Assembly: GCA_033085395.1 (NCBI GenBank)
Contig: JANQBS010000067.1
Span: 119,496-183,495, forward strand
Length of the DNA stretch: 64,000 bases
From: Xanthoparmelia taractica
Lineage: Eukaryota > Ascomycota > Lecanoromycetes > Lecanorales > Parmeliaceae
Direction of reading: 5' to 3'
Shown here: positions 33,553-46,342 of the stretch, piece after piece
Layout of the letters: each line of letters opens with the position of its first letter
How positions within the stretch are numbered: the stretch's first letter is position 1
Translations under genes and position numbers: made by a program
Notes under the pieces: model-generated
Told to the model about the DNA's origin: nothing
Seen by the model: the letters and a program-made list of their open reading frames with translations, nothing else
Database searches by the model: none

Positions 33553-33833
33553 AATCTGCACATAGCACTATACCTATATCCACGCACAACCCATATTTTT
33601 CCATCTCCGAGCTTCCACGGTTTCCTTCTTGTTTTGTAACGTACTCATCCTGAGATCTGGCTGTTTAGGGCTACATAGTGTCAGGCATTATATCTTGGCC
33701 AACCTCTTAATTTTCGCAAGCTCTGGAATCTTTCAGCAAATGCAAAACCCGCTCACAATGACTCCCCTATACAGTGACCCTACCGAAATATACTCGATCG
33801 TGATCAATCTGCTAACCGTGGCGAGCCACAATC

Positions 33834-35099
33834 ATGCTCCCCGAGCCCACTTTCACATTCACCATTCCTTCGATATGCGATGACATAATTCTCGACTGTC
33901 GAATATACAACCCTCCACATTCAATTTTGAACCCTATAGATGGCGAACCATTGTGGAGCCCACGAGGAGCAATTGTTGCACATCCATATGCACCATTTGG
34001 CGGATGCTACGATGATTGGGTTGTCTTATCAGTAGCTGCTGAGATATTGAAGCAAGGTTTTGTGGTTGGTACATTCAACTTTCGGTAGGATCTTGACACC
34101 GCCTTGACTTGTGCCATTGACTGATGCATCTACAGAGGTGCGGGATCCTCGAAAGGTAGGACCAGCTGGCAAGGCAAGCCTGAGACTGAGGACTACTCCT
34201 CTTTCGTTGGATGCTTTGTACACTACATCGAGAACCTTAGGGGCAGTGGACCCCATACAAGTTTGCATGGACCCACCGATACTATGCTGACCCCCATACC
34301 TTCGGCGCATGAGCTGTCCTCGCTGCCTCAGTCAACAGATTCTGGCCCCATGAAATTAATAATCGGTGGTTATTCCTATGGTTCACTTATCGCAACGCTT
34401 CTACCCTCAACAGAGGATATACTCAAACGCTTTGCAAAAGTCGATAAGGGAACCCCAGAGGCAGAGATTAGGCTTCGGGCTGTCAGCCTCGCGGCACAAT
34501 GGAACAAGGACGCGTTATTATATCACGAAGCACAACAAGCTCGAAAGACGAGGTCTCACGACAAGCTCCGTACGTCAGCACATGGCATGACCATGGCTCT
34601 TGGAGGAGAAGAATGTGAGTCGGGCGGTTGGCGTGTAAGTCATGAAGGCAGAAGGAGTATGGAAAGGTCGAGGAAGAAATTGCTACGACGGCATACCAGC
34701 GAAGCATCTGAGCATACACTTGTCATTGAGAGCCTAGTGCCGGTTGACATTCCTCTACCGCAGACGCATTATCTCCTGATATCTCTTCTGCAGCCACCAA
34801 TCTCGATGTTTGCAACTATGTTCTCAAACCTGCGCTCAGGATGCCTGGCTCAGAGAGAAGCAAAATTCCTAGATCATCCCACGCTAGTCATCTACGGCGA
34901 TAAAGATCTCTTCGCGTCCCAGAGGAGATTACGCCGATGGGCCGAGAGTTTGAAGTCTAAACCAGACTCGCTGTTCCAGTTCCATGAGGTTACTGGTGCC
35001 GGTCATTTTTGGCGTGAAGAAGGAGTAGCGACGCAGATGAGAGGACATATTAGAGAGTGGATACAGGATGTCGTTCAGAATTACCCACTCGCTGAGTAG
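33834..35099 (+). CDS. Alpha/beta hydrolase
   Basis: Two exons, 33834-34084 and 34136-35099, phase 2, 51-bp intron, 404 aa. The fold elements are visible in order: AIVAHPYAPFGG (oxyanion strand), GTFNFRGAGSSKG across the splice site, and the nucleophile elbow GGYSYGS with Ser164. The acid is likely the Asp of VIYGDKDLF, and the base the His of GAGHFW near the C terminus. A positively charged insertion of about 80 residues (around 215-270, rich in Arg/Lys/Ser) separates the core halves. No signal peptide is seen. The substrate is unknown; lipase, esterase or dipeptidyl-type hydrolases are all possible in this superfamily. Confidence 0.88.
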
Positions 35100-36409
35100 A
35101 TGGGCTCCCGCACTGCACATACCGGGAACTTCTATGCTGTACTTGGGCCAGACCTTCGTAAACCAAGGTGTTTCTATGGGTCAGGCCTTGTCATGTTGAC
35201 GACTTGATGGCTAATTGGTGTATCATGAATAACGATCCGTGGTTGAGTGATCGCTAGCCAAATGAAAGAGAACTCTGATCGTCAAGTATCCCAAAACATA
35301 TCTCTTTGAAGGCCCAACGAGGACTTCGACCGGAGCTCAAGCTGGGCAAGTCTCTAAGCTAAACTCACCGAGAGCAACCACTTTCTTTTGACAGTATCCG
35401 CGGTCCAGTGGGCTTCTATCATTACTTGACCGTCACAGCTTCAGGTCTACCGTTCACGTTCAAAGATTGAATGATCTGCCGCCACACCCTGGATTTCCAC
35501 GAGCTGGCGGTGAGCCGGAATTGGTCCGCTTATCAGACTCGTGGTGCTGTGGTAGCTTGGATCGAAAATGCGCTCGGCTCTGGTTCTTGGTCGATTGTGT
35601 TGATGGACTCTGGCTTCATACTCCAATCTAAAAGATGCTCTTTATACTCAGGATGCAAATCCATGTACCTCGTCGGCATCGTTATCGGTATTTCTCTCTT
35701 TCAGCTTGGCCTATTCCTTCTGAGCAATAATGAGCCTGGTGGGGTGGGAGTAGATACTACTTTACTGTCAAATGGCTCGTTATGCTCAGCCCTAGAAGAG
35801 TTCATCCCCACACCCCCACTTGGATACCCTGGTCGTTGTCTAACCCTAGTTTGACCAAATCAGGGCTAGCATTCCGAGGGGCCAACCCTTCTAGCCGTGT
35901 ACCCGCAGGCGCAGGGACAAAAGAAAAGTCTTATGACGTTCTCGACAATCAATGTCTGAATAAGTTATTATGTTGTCTGCAGCTTTTAATCCGTAAGGAT
36001 GCATGTATTCAGTTGTTGATTTCTTTCGTTCTCTATTACTCCGTTTAGTGTATATCATACGTTAGTTGAATGTATAGTTAGTTCTATGGAGCATAAGGCA
36101 AAAAGTAAGGTAAGGTAATTTAATTAGACCGGTATTCTAGAAAATGGTGTTCCCTGTATCTAGCTGAACTCAAAATCAACCAGCGGTCACTCTGCATGCG
36201 CAGCATGACCAGTATATCATGAGACCTTGTCACAACTGGCAACTAATGCCCCAGTCTGCACCAACACATCACACACACACATACACGATATCACCATTAC
36301 CTTGAACTTATCTTCAGCTTTGTCCTCGGACACTTCCTTTTCGACTCCTCCATCAACTGGGCTGGGGTAGATCGTTCATACCTCTTCACAAAAGCAATGA
36401 CCTTTCATC
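35100..36409. other. Intergenic region with one weak open frame
   Basis: A plus-strand frame at 35471-35854 (127 aa) contains one hydrophobic helix but no motif and no conserved look. A GTAAGGTAAGGTAA array lies at about 36106-36119. Confidence 0.4.
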
Positions 36410-38850
36410 ATGGTCTATCTCCCAAGCATACCGCTGCTACACAATCTGACGCCCAGTTATGGCGATGAGGAGCCTCAGACACCTACCAGTGGGAAACAGA
36501 CTTCAAGAACACGTCGCTCCTCAAGCTCACTTGCGAGTCTGATACACTTTGCGCGGAATCCTATTGAAAACATAGGAGAAGCGGTCGAGAATTGGTATGA
36601 TGGCACTACCAAAGCGGAACGTGCGAGAAGGCAAAGTCTGGCGGATGGGAAACAACTCTTATATCTAAAAATGAGAATGGTAAGCTTACCGCTCGTGCTG
36701 ATATGAGCTGTTGCTGCAAATGCTGACTGGGCCCGTCAGGCGACAAATCATGCCGATTGGAGAACAGCAGCTACAGAACTTGACGAGCTAGAAGGTAATA
36801 ATGAATGGAAGTCCATATTCGAATCGTCAGACTACGATGCTCCACTCGTGGAAGCACGGTCAAAGCAGCTTGACGAAGCACGCATCAGCTGTGACATCGG
36901 ACGCATGCTCTTCCTCATTCGGACATCCTTGACCCGAGATTTGGGGGACATGGGCAATCTGCGGATGTACAAGCATACCCACGTTGGCACCAAAGATTTG
37001 ATAGAGCGATATATTACATCAGCATTGGAGACTCTGGACGCATTACTGGACATCTCCGCGAGGGCAAAGTGTGATGGAATGGAATCGAAATACATACTCG
37101 AACAAGTGCTATCTGCAAGGCAGGCATTCGGTAGAAGTGCACTCTTGCTGTCTGGTGGGGCAACGTTCGGGATGAACCACATCGGGGTCCTCAAAGCACT
37201 CTGGGAGGCCAAACTCCTACCTCGCATCATATCCGGCGCGTCAGCAGGCAGCATCGTCTGTGCCGTTCTGTGTGTTCACACCGACGAAGAGATACCCGAA
37301 CTCCTCAACACGTTCTGTGATGGAGACCTTGCGGTATTTGAAGAGGAGGGCAATGACGATGGGCTGCTATGTAAAGCAGTGCGCTTCCTCAAACACGGCG
37401 CAGTCTACGACATCAGCCATTTGACGAGAGTAATGAAAGATCTATTGGGTGAAATAACATTTCAAGAGGCCTACAATAGGACAAGGAAGATTTTGAATAT
37501 CTGTGTCTCGAGTGCGAGTCTCTACGAGCTTCCGAGATTGCTCAACTACATTACCGCGCCCAATGTGCTCGTATGGTCTGCAGTGTACGTATTTCTCATT
37601 GCCGGAGAGTGATAGAGAAGCTAACATCACGCAGAGCTGCATCTTGCTCGGTCCCGTGTATCTATACAGCTGCTTCACTCCTTGCCAAGGATCCTAAGAC
37701 TGGTGAAGCCGTACCATGGAATCCCTCTCCGCAGCGATGGATCGACGGCTCAGTCGATAACGACATTCCTATGACTCGACTAGCTGAAATGTTTAATGTC
37801 AACCACTTCATAGTGTCCCAGGTCAATCCACACGTCGTGCCTTTTCTCATCAAAGACGAAAAAGCCATAGGGGAAGACGTCGGAAGATCCAGCGATACAA
37901 TATTACCTGGGCCGACATGGTTCAACAATATCTCTCACTTTGCTAAGAGTGAGGCGCTACATCGGATGCACACTTTGGCGGAAGTGGGCATATTTCCCAA
38001 TATTCTGACCAAGACGGTATCTGTTCTCAGCCAAAAGTACTCTGGTGACATCACTATCTTCCCGGAGATTTCGTACGGGGACTTTCCCCGTATGTTATCC
38101 AATCCAACCCCAGCTTTTATGCATCGGGCGATGCTGGCCGGCGAGCGGGCTACCTGGCCCAAGATGAGCATTATCAAGAACCACTGCGCTATAGAGTTGG
38201 CATTGGATGATGCAGTGCAGAAGTTGCGCGCAAGGGTAGCTTTTAGTCCAAGCGAAATCGAGTTGAGGATGCGTCCACAAGAGACCTCAGGCGCCAGGAA
38301 AGGGACCCGAAGACGCACACGATTAAAGCGGCCTCTCTCGCAAAACAGTGCTCCTGAAGCGGTTGTTGCTCCTATAGGCACACATTCCATCCACACACAC
38401 AGCCAAAGTAGATCCGGCCGTCTGGCACCAAGAACTCGTCATGAGAAGTCTTTAAGCATCAATACCCTTTTCGGTGGCCGGTCAGGCGAAGAACAGATAC
38501 TTCCGACGTCCGACTACCTTTCCAACGCCCTCCAAGACGTCACTTCTTCCGGCGCCGATGAAACTTCCAATCGAACATCTTCCTCATCTTCCACCTCTGT
38601 CTCGTCCCCCACTGAATCCCCGTCCTCTCCCACTGGAGAAAAGAAGTGGCACCGGTCCCTTTTTGGATCCAGATCCCAACCTACCACACCCTCCCACCGT
38701 GGCGGTAGGATGTTTCCGCCAGCGCCCCACAGCGCTAAGCCCGCGAACCCTGCGTTTGCCATGACGCCAGGCAAGAGTTCCGTAAACGTGTCAACCAACT
38801 TGCCTGAATCCCGAATAAAACGTTTGCTCCATCACAGGTCAACAGGCTAA
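36410..38850 (+). CDS. Patatin-like triacylglycerol lipase (Tgl3/4/5-SDP1 type)
   Basis: Three exons: 36410-36679, 36740-37584 and 37635-38850; 776 aa, introns 60 and 50 bp. These enzymes hydrolyse triacylglycerol on lipid droplets with a Ser-Asp dyad. The N-terminal DUF3336-like part includes WRTAATELDELEG and YITSALETLDALLD. The patatin domain starts with ALLLSGGATFGMNHIGVLKAL, giving the glycine-rich oxyanion loop. The nucleophile is Ser258 in SGASAGS, and the partner is Asp409 in WIDGSVDNDIP. The C-terminal ~200 residues are Ser/Thr/Pro/Arg-rich and disordered. Length and order fit the fungal Tgl4-like group; which paralogue it is cannot be settled here. Confidence 0.93.
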
Positions 38851-39528
38851 GCGGCTTCCAACCTTCTTGGGAGGAACCGCGAGAGCGTGCATTCGACGGG
38901 GCAATCGACGGCAGATCAGGAGCCGAAGACTATGAAAAGGAGAAGGGGCCTCGAAACTGACATACCTATTGCAATTAGAACGAGGCCGAAGACGAAAAGA
39001 CTAACGGACGGTTGAAACTACACAGCGACCAGGGGATTACCATGATGGGACTTTAGTGGGATTGTGATTACTGGTGCGAATGGGATTTGCATTCCCTTAG
39101 CGGGCATTGCGTTGCGTTTAGATACCCGGACCATATATGTGGCATATATGAAATTCGAAATGGAGTGAATATGTGGGAGAGTGGGACAAGGCTATAGGGT
39201 TGGCTATATCCCAGCCATCAGTGACAGCATAAGTAAGGGCAATGTACCCAAGCGTCGACCGAATATGTCGAACGCAACGAGAAGAGACAACTATAAGAGA
39301 CGAATACATGTAAGAGAGAATAAACGGAAAATGATTCTCCAAGCTTCATAGCTTCAAACAAGCCTGATTGCTTCAACCCATTGCCTGCGGCATTTGCATT
39401 GAAAACCGGGACGGCAAGAGCAGCTTTTCTGCCATTTGATGCTTGCTACCTATCGCCTTGCGCCAACAAATGCACGTGCTAACCATTCCTCAACTGCCTT
39501 ATCTCCACCCCCTCCCCTTAAGGACTCC
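38851..39528. other. Intergenic region between convergent genes
   Basis: Separates the stops of the lipase and SPT5. I see no supported gene. Confidence 0.5.
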
Positions 39529-42500
39529 CTATGGACTAGGCGTTCCCTCTTCATACCTAGGTTCATCGTCCGCTTCACCCCGCCACCCCGGGGTCTCCGG
39601 CTGCCCACTAAATGGCGTCGGCGCGTCCCCACTAAACTTGGGCGTCGGCGCCCCTCCAATCGCCGCAGGCGTACTGCCCGCGTACCCGTTCCCCGGGTGT
39701 GCCGCCGGCGTCGGCGCCGTCGTGAAATCTTTGCCCGGCGTAGGCGCGTCGTAGGGTCTCGAGTCTTGTGGGGTAGGGTAGGAGGGCGCGGGTGTACGGC
39801 CGTAAGAGGGCTCGTGGGCGGGTGTGCGGGAGGAGAAGGGGTCGTGGGTGTAGGAGGAGGATGTGGCGGTGGGGTTCCAGGCCGGAGTGCGGCTTCCGCC
39901 TCCTCCACCTGAAGCACCACCGTAGGATGTGGAGCCGCCATAAGGGTTGACGGTGCGGCTGCCGTCGGCGTAGGGGTTTACAGTTCGAGAGCCATCGCCA
40001 CCGGCGTTGTAGGCCGGTGTCCGACCGCCGCCGTTGGTGCTCACGGCGTCTTGGCGCCACATAGGGGTTCGGGCTGTGGAGGCGTTGGTGGACCAAGCTG
40101 GTGCTGGGGATATGTCAGTCGGTGGAAAGATTACATGAGTTGAAGACATACTTCGAGCTGATGAACCACCCGCTCCCCACGCGGGCGTACGGCCTCCTGT
40201 TGCCATTGGCACAGGAGTGCGGCCACCCTGCCACTGAGGCTCTCTCCCTGGAGTAGCTCCGCCCATATTGCCTGCATATCCACCACGGCCACCGCCGCCT
40301 CTTCCCCGTGTTCCAGCGAAGCGTGCGTAATCGATGCTCTGTCCTGTCAAAGGGCTATGACATGTCAGTCTCGCAATCATTGTAATAAGAATGGATCGCC
40401 TACTCTTTGAACCCAAGAGTATCTTTCGGCACAGTAATGGTCTTGCCTTTGGTGTGCAACTCTACCCGAGCTTCGAGATCCGTGGTATCCTTAACAATCC
40501 CAAGCAAGCCTTTGTACGGCCCTTTTCGAATAGTGACGGTTTGGTCTAGAGCACGGTCTCGTCCAAAAGTCTTGGGAGGTGCCATTGCTCCGTTGCCGTT
40601 TGCGCCATTCCTCATTAACGCAGGGTTCATCTTATTGAGATCCGGTCCAGAACTACCACTCTGAGCAACCCGGCCACCCTTTGCTGCCACCGTGGCGACA
40701 TTGCTTGCTCTCACCACGGAGATACCAGAGTTCTCGGTCTGCTCCCGGTTATGGAGGAAGAGAAACGACCGGTAGATGTGTAGAATGACACCCTGTTTCG
40801 ACTCACCGCCGACTTCGCGAACAGTATCGTCAGTTCGTATTTCGGATCCGTTTCGGTCTGTAGCAACTGCATGTCGTCGCTTCTCGATTTTATTGGAGAT
40901 CTGCGAAGGCATGATGGACCTTGTAGAGCCGTTCTGATCCAAGACGCGCAACGACTCTCGATCCACCCTTGTCACGCAGCCCACCGTTGCAGGATCAAGC
41001 TGTACTAGGTCATGTATGTCGTACCGTCCGAGACCGCCTGCAACACCAGAGTCGCTTGCCTCCCGCAAGTCTTTACTGAAGACTGTGATTTCTTGCATGC
41101 TTAGATCGCTCAAGAGTGTGACAGTATCGTTCTTGATGCTGACTACCATGCCAACTTCATCTCGATATCGACTGCCACCGATGACCTTGACATGATCACC
41201 CTCTTTGAAACGTTTGCGAAGACCTTTGACAGGCACCTCTATGCTCTGACCACGAAGTTCTCCATCTGTCACGGCAATGGTCACAATGTCACCGCGCACT
41301 GCAACAGCTTTCCCACTGACGCCTTGTTGTTCGCCTTCGTAGACCTCGACCACGTCGCCCGGGAGATAGTTCTCATTAGATGTACCCTTTTTCAACGTTG
41401 CAGCCAGAGCCGAAAGGTCCAGGTTCTCTGTGCCGTCTTCCGCGCCTGCTGTGAACCTAGTGACTTCCTCGAGCGTAGGGTTGACATTCTCTGTGGTCAA
41501 GTGTTGGATCCTGAAATCTTTGATCAAGAAGCCGCTGATGTATGTATCTCCCATATACTGCCAGTGTTTCTTGTCGAAAGTCGACATTTGTTGGAGGAAT
41601 TTCAAGTGCTTTTTCTTCGCCTCCACATCACTGAAAAGCCGAGGTGGAGGTCGGGTTGCCGGATTGTTAAGGCCCATAGCGTTCTGTCTCTTCCGTTTCT
41701 GGGCTTCTCCTTTTATGCCACCATCAACCATAGGCGCGTTATCGTCCTCAGCCTGTCCGTAGTCAAGTCGAGGAACGATTCGCAAGGACGCCGTGAGCCC
41801 ATTGGTTTCAACCTCATCAATTTGTGCCAGGTCACCTGCGTATTTTCCGCGCTTTATTCTAACGTAGCCACCAGGGACCAGGGATTCGCTTTTAGTGACT
41901 CGTAGAAGGTCTGGCATTTCCTTGATGGGAACCATAACCATGGATGTTCTGGGGTATACGTTCATGATGCCCTCGAGAGCCGTGTGTATATCGGCCTGCC
42001 TCCTAGCTTCAATGTAGATATAGCCAAGCATAGTTCCGCCACGCTCGAATGCAGAAATGATTGGCATTGGTGTTTTAGTGCCAGCCCTTTCCTCTATTCT
42101 CTTTGTAAGCGCGAAGACGATCTCACGTTCTTTTCCTTGCTTGCATTTCACGCCCCATATGCTTGGATCATCGACACTCGGCAACAGAAGACGCTTTGGA
42201 ACCGTGACTGCGTCTGCGTTGGTAGCCGTTCTTCGCCCGTACTTTTCCCTCAGTAGCTGAGCCTGTTTCTCTGCATCCATCTGCTGCGCTCTCTCCCGCT
42301 GCCGGTCAAGCTCTCTGTGCCGCCTATCATCAGTTTCTGCACCATCTGGGAGATCAGCAACGTCGTCTGGATGTGTCTCAGCAATGAAGGGATCCGCCTG
42401 ATCCGCCTCGTCCTCCTCGTCCCCTTCGTCCTCCTCATCAACCTCGGCTTCGACATCAAGAAATTGGTTGCGAGGGTCTCGACGTGCTCGTTTCCGTGGC

Positions 42501-42944
42501 CGGCCCTGGACAAGTTGTGAGCTGGACTCGATTCTGCAACAGAACACCAAGGCCTACGGAAATAGCTTCCTCCTCATCCTCATCCTCGTCTTCTTCCTCG
42601 TCCTCGTCCTCGTCGTCATCGCCTTCTCCTGTAGCATTCAGTCTGCCGGTACCGGGTTTTTTTGTGCCTTCATCTTCTTCATCTGCGGACATCCTTGAGC
42701 GCCGTCCGTCACTCTGTCGGCCGTTCACACGTGAGCCTTCCGCATCATCCTCCTCGTCCTCATCAGCTTGTTGTCCCGTGGAGCGCCGCAATTGCTCAGC
42801 CCCATTCCCATTCGGTTTCAGATCAACGTCATCATCAGAGTCACCAACAGCATCGTTGTCCGAGTCCTCAGCAGGTGCTGGGTTAAAGTTGTCATCTTCA
42901 GATTCTGAGCCAAAGTCCTGATCTAACAGTGCAGCTGATGACAT
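39529..42944 (-). CDS. SPT5: Transcription elongation factor Spt5
   Basis: Four exons: 42944-42558, 42505-40404, 40354-40152 and 40103-39529; 1088 aa, introns 52, 49 and 48 bp. Spt5 pairs with Spt4 as DSIF and clamps RNA polymerase II during elongation. Order: acidic N terminus (1-125, long Glu/Asp run), basic GRPRKRARRDPR at 130, NGN domain from SIWGVKC near 244 to about 335, then KOW domains, for example VPGGYVRIKRGKYAGD, LPGDVVEVYEGEQQG and TIRKGPYKGLLGIVKD. From residue ~830 a Gly/Arg-rich stretch leads to the C-terminal repeat region with many (S/G)RTPAW/Y units, the kinase-target CTR. The third intron is a multiple of three without stop codons, so a retained form would still read through. 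Confidence 0.96.
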
Positions 42945-44132
42945 GTCGTCTTTCTGAAATAATGTGAGGACTTCGGAATATTCTCAATCTGCTTGTATTC
43001 ATGTGGCTTGGATGCTTTCTTGTGAAGCTCCAAGAGATTCATGAGAAGTTCCGCTCATGGACTAGCTTCCACATATCTTGGCATCTCAGCCCTACCAAAA
43101 AACGATTGTAAGATATACATTTCACATTTCCTGCCTGCTACATACGAAATGGCTTGCATACCGCTCCTTTCCAGGAGACCGAAATCCCGCATCTACGTAC
43201 ACTGCACTTCGACTCAATCCATAAGCCTTTGCTTCTTAATCTCTAATTAAGGTACCGTTCTATTTCGACAATGACAGCAATGGATCGAAGTCACCTATAG
43301 ATACAATAACAGCGAAGTCATCTATAGATAACAAGAAACGGAATCTCACCAACCATCAAACAATTCCCAGGAAAAAAAAAACAAGGTAATAAGACGAGGC
43401 CATGATGCCTCCCTTAATCGGCCCAAACTAGGATTACATCCTAATGCGGTATAAGGTAGCTAGGGGGGGCTATGTCTCATCAATGCTATACCACCACCAG
43501 TTACCTACCTTATCTGCAGCTGCGCATATTTTCTTATTGCTCTAGGATGCTCTGGATCGGTCCGACTTCTGAAACATATTGGGCGACTGAACAGGCAATG
43601 AGGGGAATGTTCGACTCCGTTGCTTACACAGGGCAACAGGGCAGTGCTCTTCTCCAGCCAAAGCTTATCACACCTTCAACATCCCATCTCTCAGCCTACT
43701 GGCATGAGGCTTTGTACTTTATACTGCGCCAGTGATCCGCAGAAGCAATTCATTCCTTAGTGCCAGGCACCATGCATGTTGCGATTCGCTGCAGCCATTG
43801 GTGTCCAAGGCTTGGTAAGAATCGTGGCTGCGGCCGTACTCGAAGGATCGAATACAGTCTGCTTTAGGTTGCCTAAACCATGCAACTCGGTCCAACCCTA
43901 GCCGAATGATATGTAAAGGCTTCGTCTTTCCCTGCTCCGACGCCCATGGCATTCGCGGAGGAAGCCGATTCTCTGCCTTACTATTATTCCACTTTCAAAC
44001 TCTGGCAGTGCTCTTCCCAATGAGGCTCTGCTAAAATCCTTCTACCTACTTACATATACAATAGTTGGCTGTCCCCTTCATGCTTCTATCTGCTCCACTA
44101 ATGTCCATCTAAACGATCGTCACTGTATTAAC
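42945..44132. other. Intergenic region, no supported gene
   Basis: SPT5 promoter side and upstream region of the next gene. A repeated short motif (atctatagat or close) occurs around 43293-43328, a poly-A run at about 43372 and a tacctaccttat array at 43502. Confidence 0.45.
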
Positions 44133-44789
44133 ATGTCATCTGATACCCTCCCTCTGTGCGCTTGCCAGGCTACAGTCTCCCAGAGCCATAGCCGATCGTC
44201 CAAGTTTCTGAAAGGCCTAGTGCGCCGACCTCGTGGCAAATCACTGTCACCCACACGTCCCGAAAATGTCGACAGTGCCCTCGATGCCTTTCACAAACCA
44301 GGACCAGATGGCCAGGCCTGCACGGTTTGTGCCAAATGTGCGGCCCGACCACACTCTTGGGACGTATCGACTCGGTGGAAGCGTCGAGGTCAAACACCTG
44401 GAATGGACGACTACTTAACCTTGGCCGAATTGGAGGAGTGCCTCGATCGTCAATCGATCTACATAGGTTGTATCGAGATACCTCAGCAAGTTACAAATTA
44501 CCCCTTCAACGAGAGCGCAGAAGCCCCTTCGATAGCAAAACACTCCACGGATACTCGGCCTACTCAAACACACCAAGAAGGACCAGAGCCCAGAATACGT
44601 CTATCGCACCTGGCCAATCAAACCAACTCTGCCGTCATAGACGGGGTGATCCACCCCGCTTTCCGAGAGTCTGCTTTGCGGCCCATTCCATCCATCGTCG
44701 TCGATAAGGAATTACCACCCATAAAGGGTCTTATATCTGATCGAGTCGCTGTACCCGTACCCAGTACCAATTGGACATATGGAACATAA
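44133..44789 (+). CDS. Hypothetical protein with CxxCxxC motif
   Basis: 218 aa frame from an ATG with no recognisable family. It contains an early CAC, a basic stretch (KGLVRRPRGKS) near residue 28 and CTVCAKC around residues 63-69. The remainder is polar, with a Pro/Thr-rich middle and a C-terminal block IPSIVVDKELPPIKGL. No signal peptide or membrane helix is visible. Coding status rests only on the frame length and mixed composition; a spurious frame remains possible. Confidence 0.4.
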   Translation: MSSDTLPLCACQATVSQSHSRSSKFLKGLVRRPRGKSLSPTRPENVDSALDAFHKPGPDGQACTVCAKCAARPHSWDVSTRWKRRGQTPGMDDYLTLAELEECLDRQSIYIGCIEIPQQVTNYPFNESAEAPSIAKHSTDTRPTQTHQEGPEPRIRLSHLANQTNSAVIDGVIHPAFRESALRPIPSIVVDKELPPIKGLISDRVAVPVPSTNWTYGT

Positions 44790-46342
44790 GAATCAGAGCG
44801 ATGAGATTAATCAAAGCATCACGCCAGGTCTTTGCGCGGCCATTATGTTGGCCAATCAGCGAGCCCGAGCGAACGCTGGCGAATAATCATTGTTTCCGTC
44901 TTTGCGACTATTGATCGCTTAGAAATCGGAATAGATTGATCTCGCTAATCTGCGCTTGATTACCTTGACGGTCATGTATCCACATGCGAGCCAAGCAACC
45001 ACACTGCGCTTGGAGAATTAAGGCGCCCTCAAATCTCCGAGCACGTGGGAAGGCGCAAGCTATCATGCGCGACTGAGAGCCTCAGAGGATGGCGTGCTTA
45101 TCAGACGTTCCTGTGTTGAGGAAGAGAACCAACAGAGCGTGAGACTCCTCTTAAGCGATACTTGGCTCAGGGTCTTGCGTCGCAGTCTATAGGTGGATTA
45201 TGTATATATGAAAGCCAATCAAGATCATGATTTGAGACACCGTAAAAATGCCTCCATATCCAACATTAAGCAATACTGGGCCTTTTTGAATCTGAATCAT
45301 GTCCGGTGGAAGGGCGTGGCTTCCGTGCCTGCTAGTTCAATTGTTGGATCAACGCACCACCCAACAACTTCAGCTCTCCACATCCAGCTCGAACTTTCCA
45401 TTACCTCGTCACATGAATTGGGGAAACTGAGCGACAATAACGACCACAATCATGCATAGTCTGCCTGCTCTTATGAGGGCAGGAGGTACTCAAGCGCATG
45501 CAACGCTACGTTGGCTAATGGCTCGAAGGCAAACCCTGTCAGCTGTCCTTTGGAACCAACCGCGGTTAAAGAGATCGAAGGAACCCCATCTGTCGAGCTC
45601 GAATGCTACCAGACGCGACTATCCGGCTCATACAAATTTCGTATACGATAACCTAGTACGGCTGACCGCATCGCATGCCCCGTTTCTGAGACCAATGGCA
45701 AGTGAGGGTGGATCACTGGGTGACGAAGGCGAAGCGCTATGCGCCAGGCGTCATAAGCAGAACTCTGTATACTCGCGAAATTCTCTGTCTCTCCTTGCTC
45801 CTGCATCATTCTGTCCACACGAGAGGCTCCCCTTCGCGTAAGACAGACGCTTGTTCTGCATTGCATTTCTTGCATATCAATGCATGACCAATGCAAGCAG
45901 CTGCATGTCCCAACGACCACTTTACAGATCGGAGATCCATTCATGGTAGCACGCCCGAGCAGTCAACCTTGCTTCCCAACTTTCTCTCTGATTCGATATG
46001 CCTTCTAATAGCCACACTACTACCTCTACTACTACTACTATTTCTCACAAGCGCATAGGATGCGAAATGTGGGATGATAGTGCGTGCCACCGCTTTTTGT
46101 CGGATTGCCTCGCTTCAGTCATTTCCCACTTGCGCTCATTAAAAAACCTCGAACGGAAATTTGGCCTCTTTCGCGGTCCACGCTTTTGCTTCATGGAATC
46201 CAGTATCTTGTCATCAGTTCTTCATTCCTTCGCTTCTTTTTGGTCGAGAGGCTTTCTATGGCTTCTCCCTCCGCTTTCCATCCATCCTTTAATGTAAACG
46301 GCAAGGATATTGTTTCATGATACACTCCACCGTCGGGGTGCA
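44790..46342. other. Intergenic region with a CTA microsatellite
   Basis: I see no supported gene. The stretch at about 46014-46041 is an imperfect (CTA)n tract within the probable promoter or leader of the downstream membrane-protein gene. Confidence 0.45.
46014..46041. repeat. (CTA)n microsatellite
   Basis: Imperfect trinucleotide run cactactacctctactactactacta.. seen directly; noncoding position. Confidence 0.8.

Noticed and set aside
35471..35854. 127-aa frame with one hydrophobic helix
   Set aside because: No motif, no conserved look and no convincing partner exon; kept only as a note on the intergenic region.
39436..39941. Arg- and Pro-rich frames on both strands
   Set aside because: They are shadows of the Gly/Thr/Pro-rich 3' end of SPT5, which has clear reading-frame and domain support.
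42484..42921. Poly-Ser plus-strand frame of 145 aa
   Set aside because: It is the complement of the Glu/Asp-rich N terminus of SPT5.
45193..45841. Two plus-strand frames of 88 and 129 aa
   Set aside because: No recognisable domain and codon pattern not distinct from surrounding noncoding sequence.
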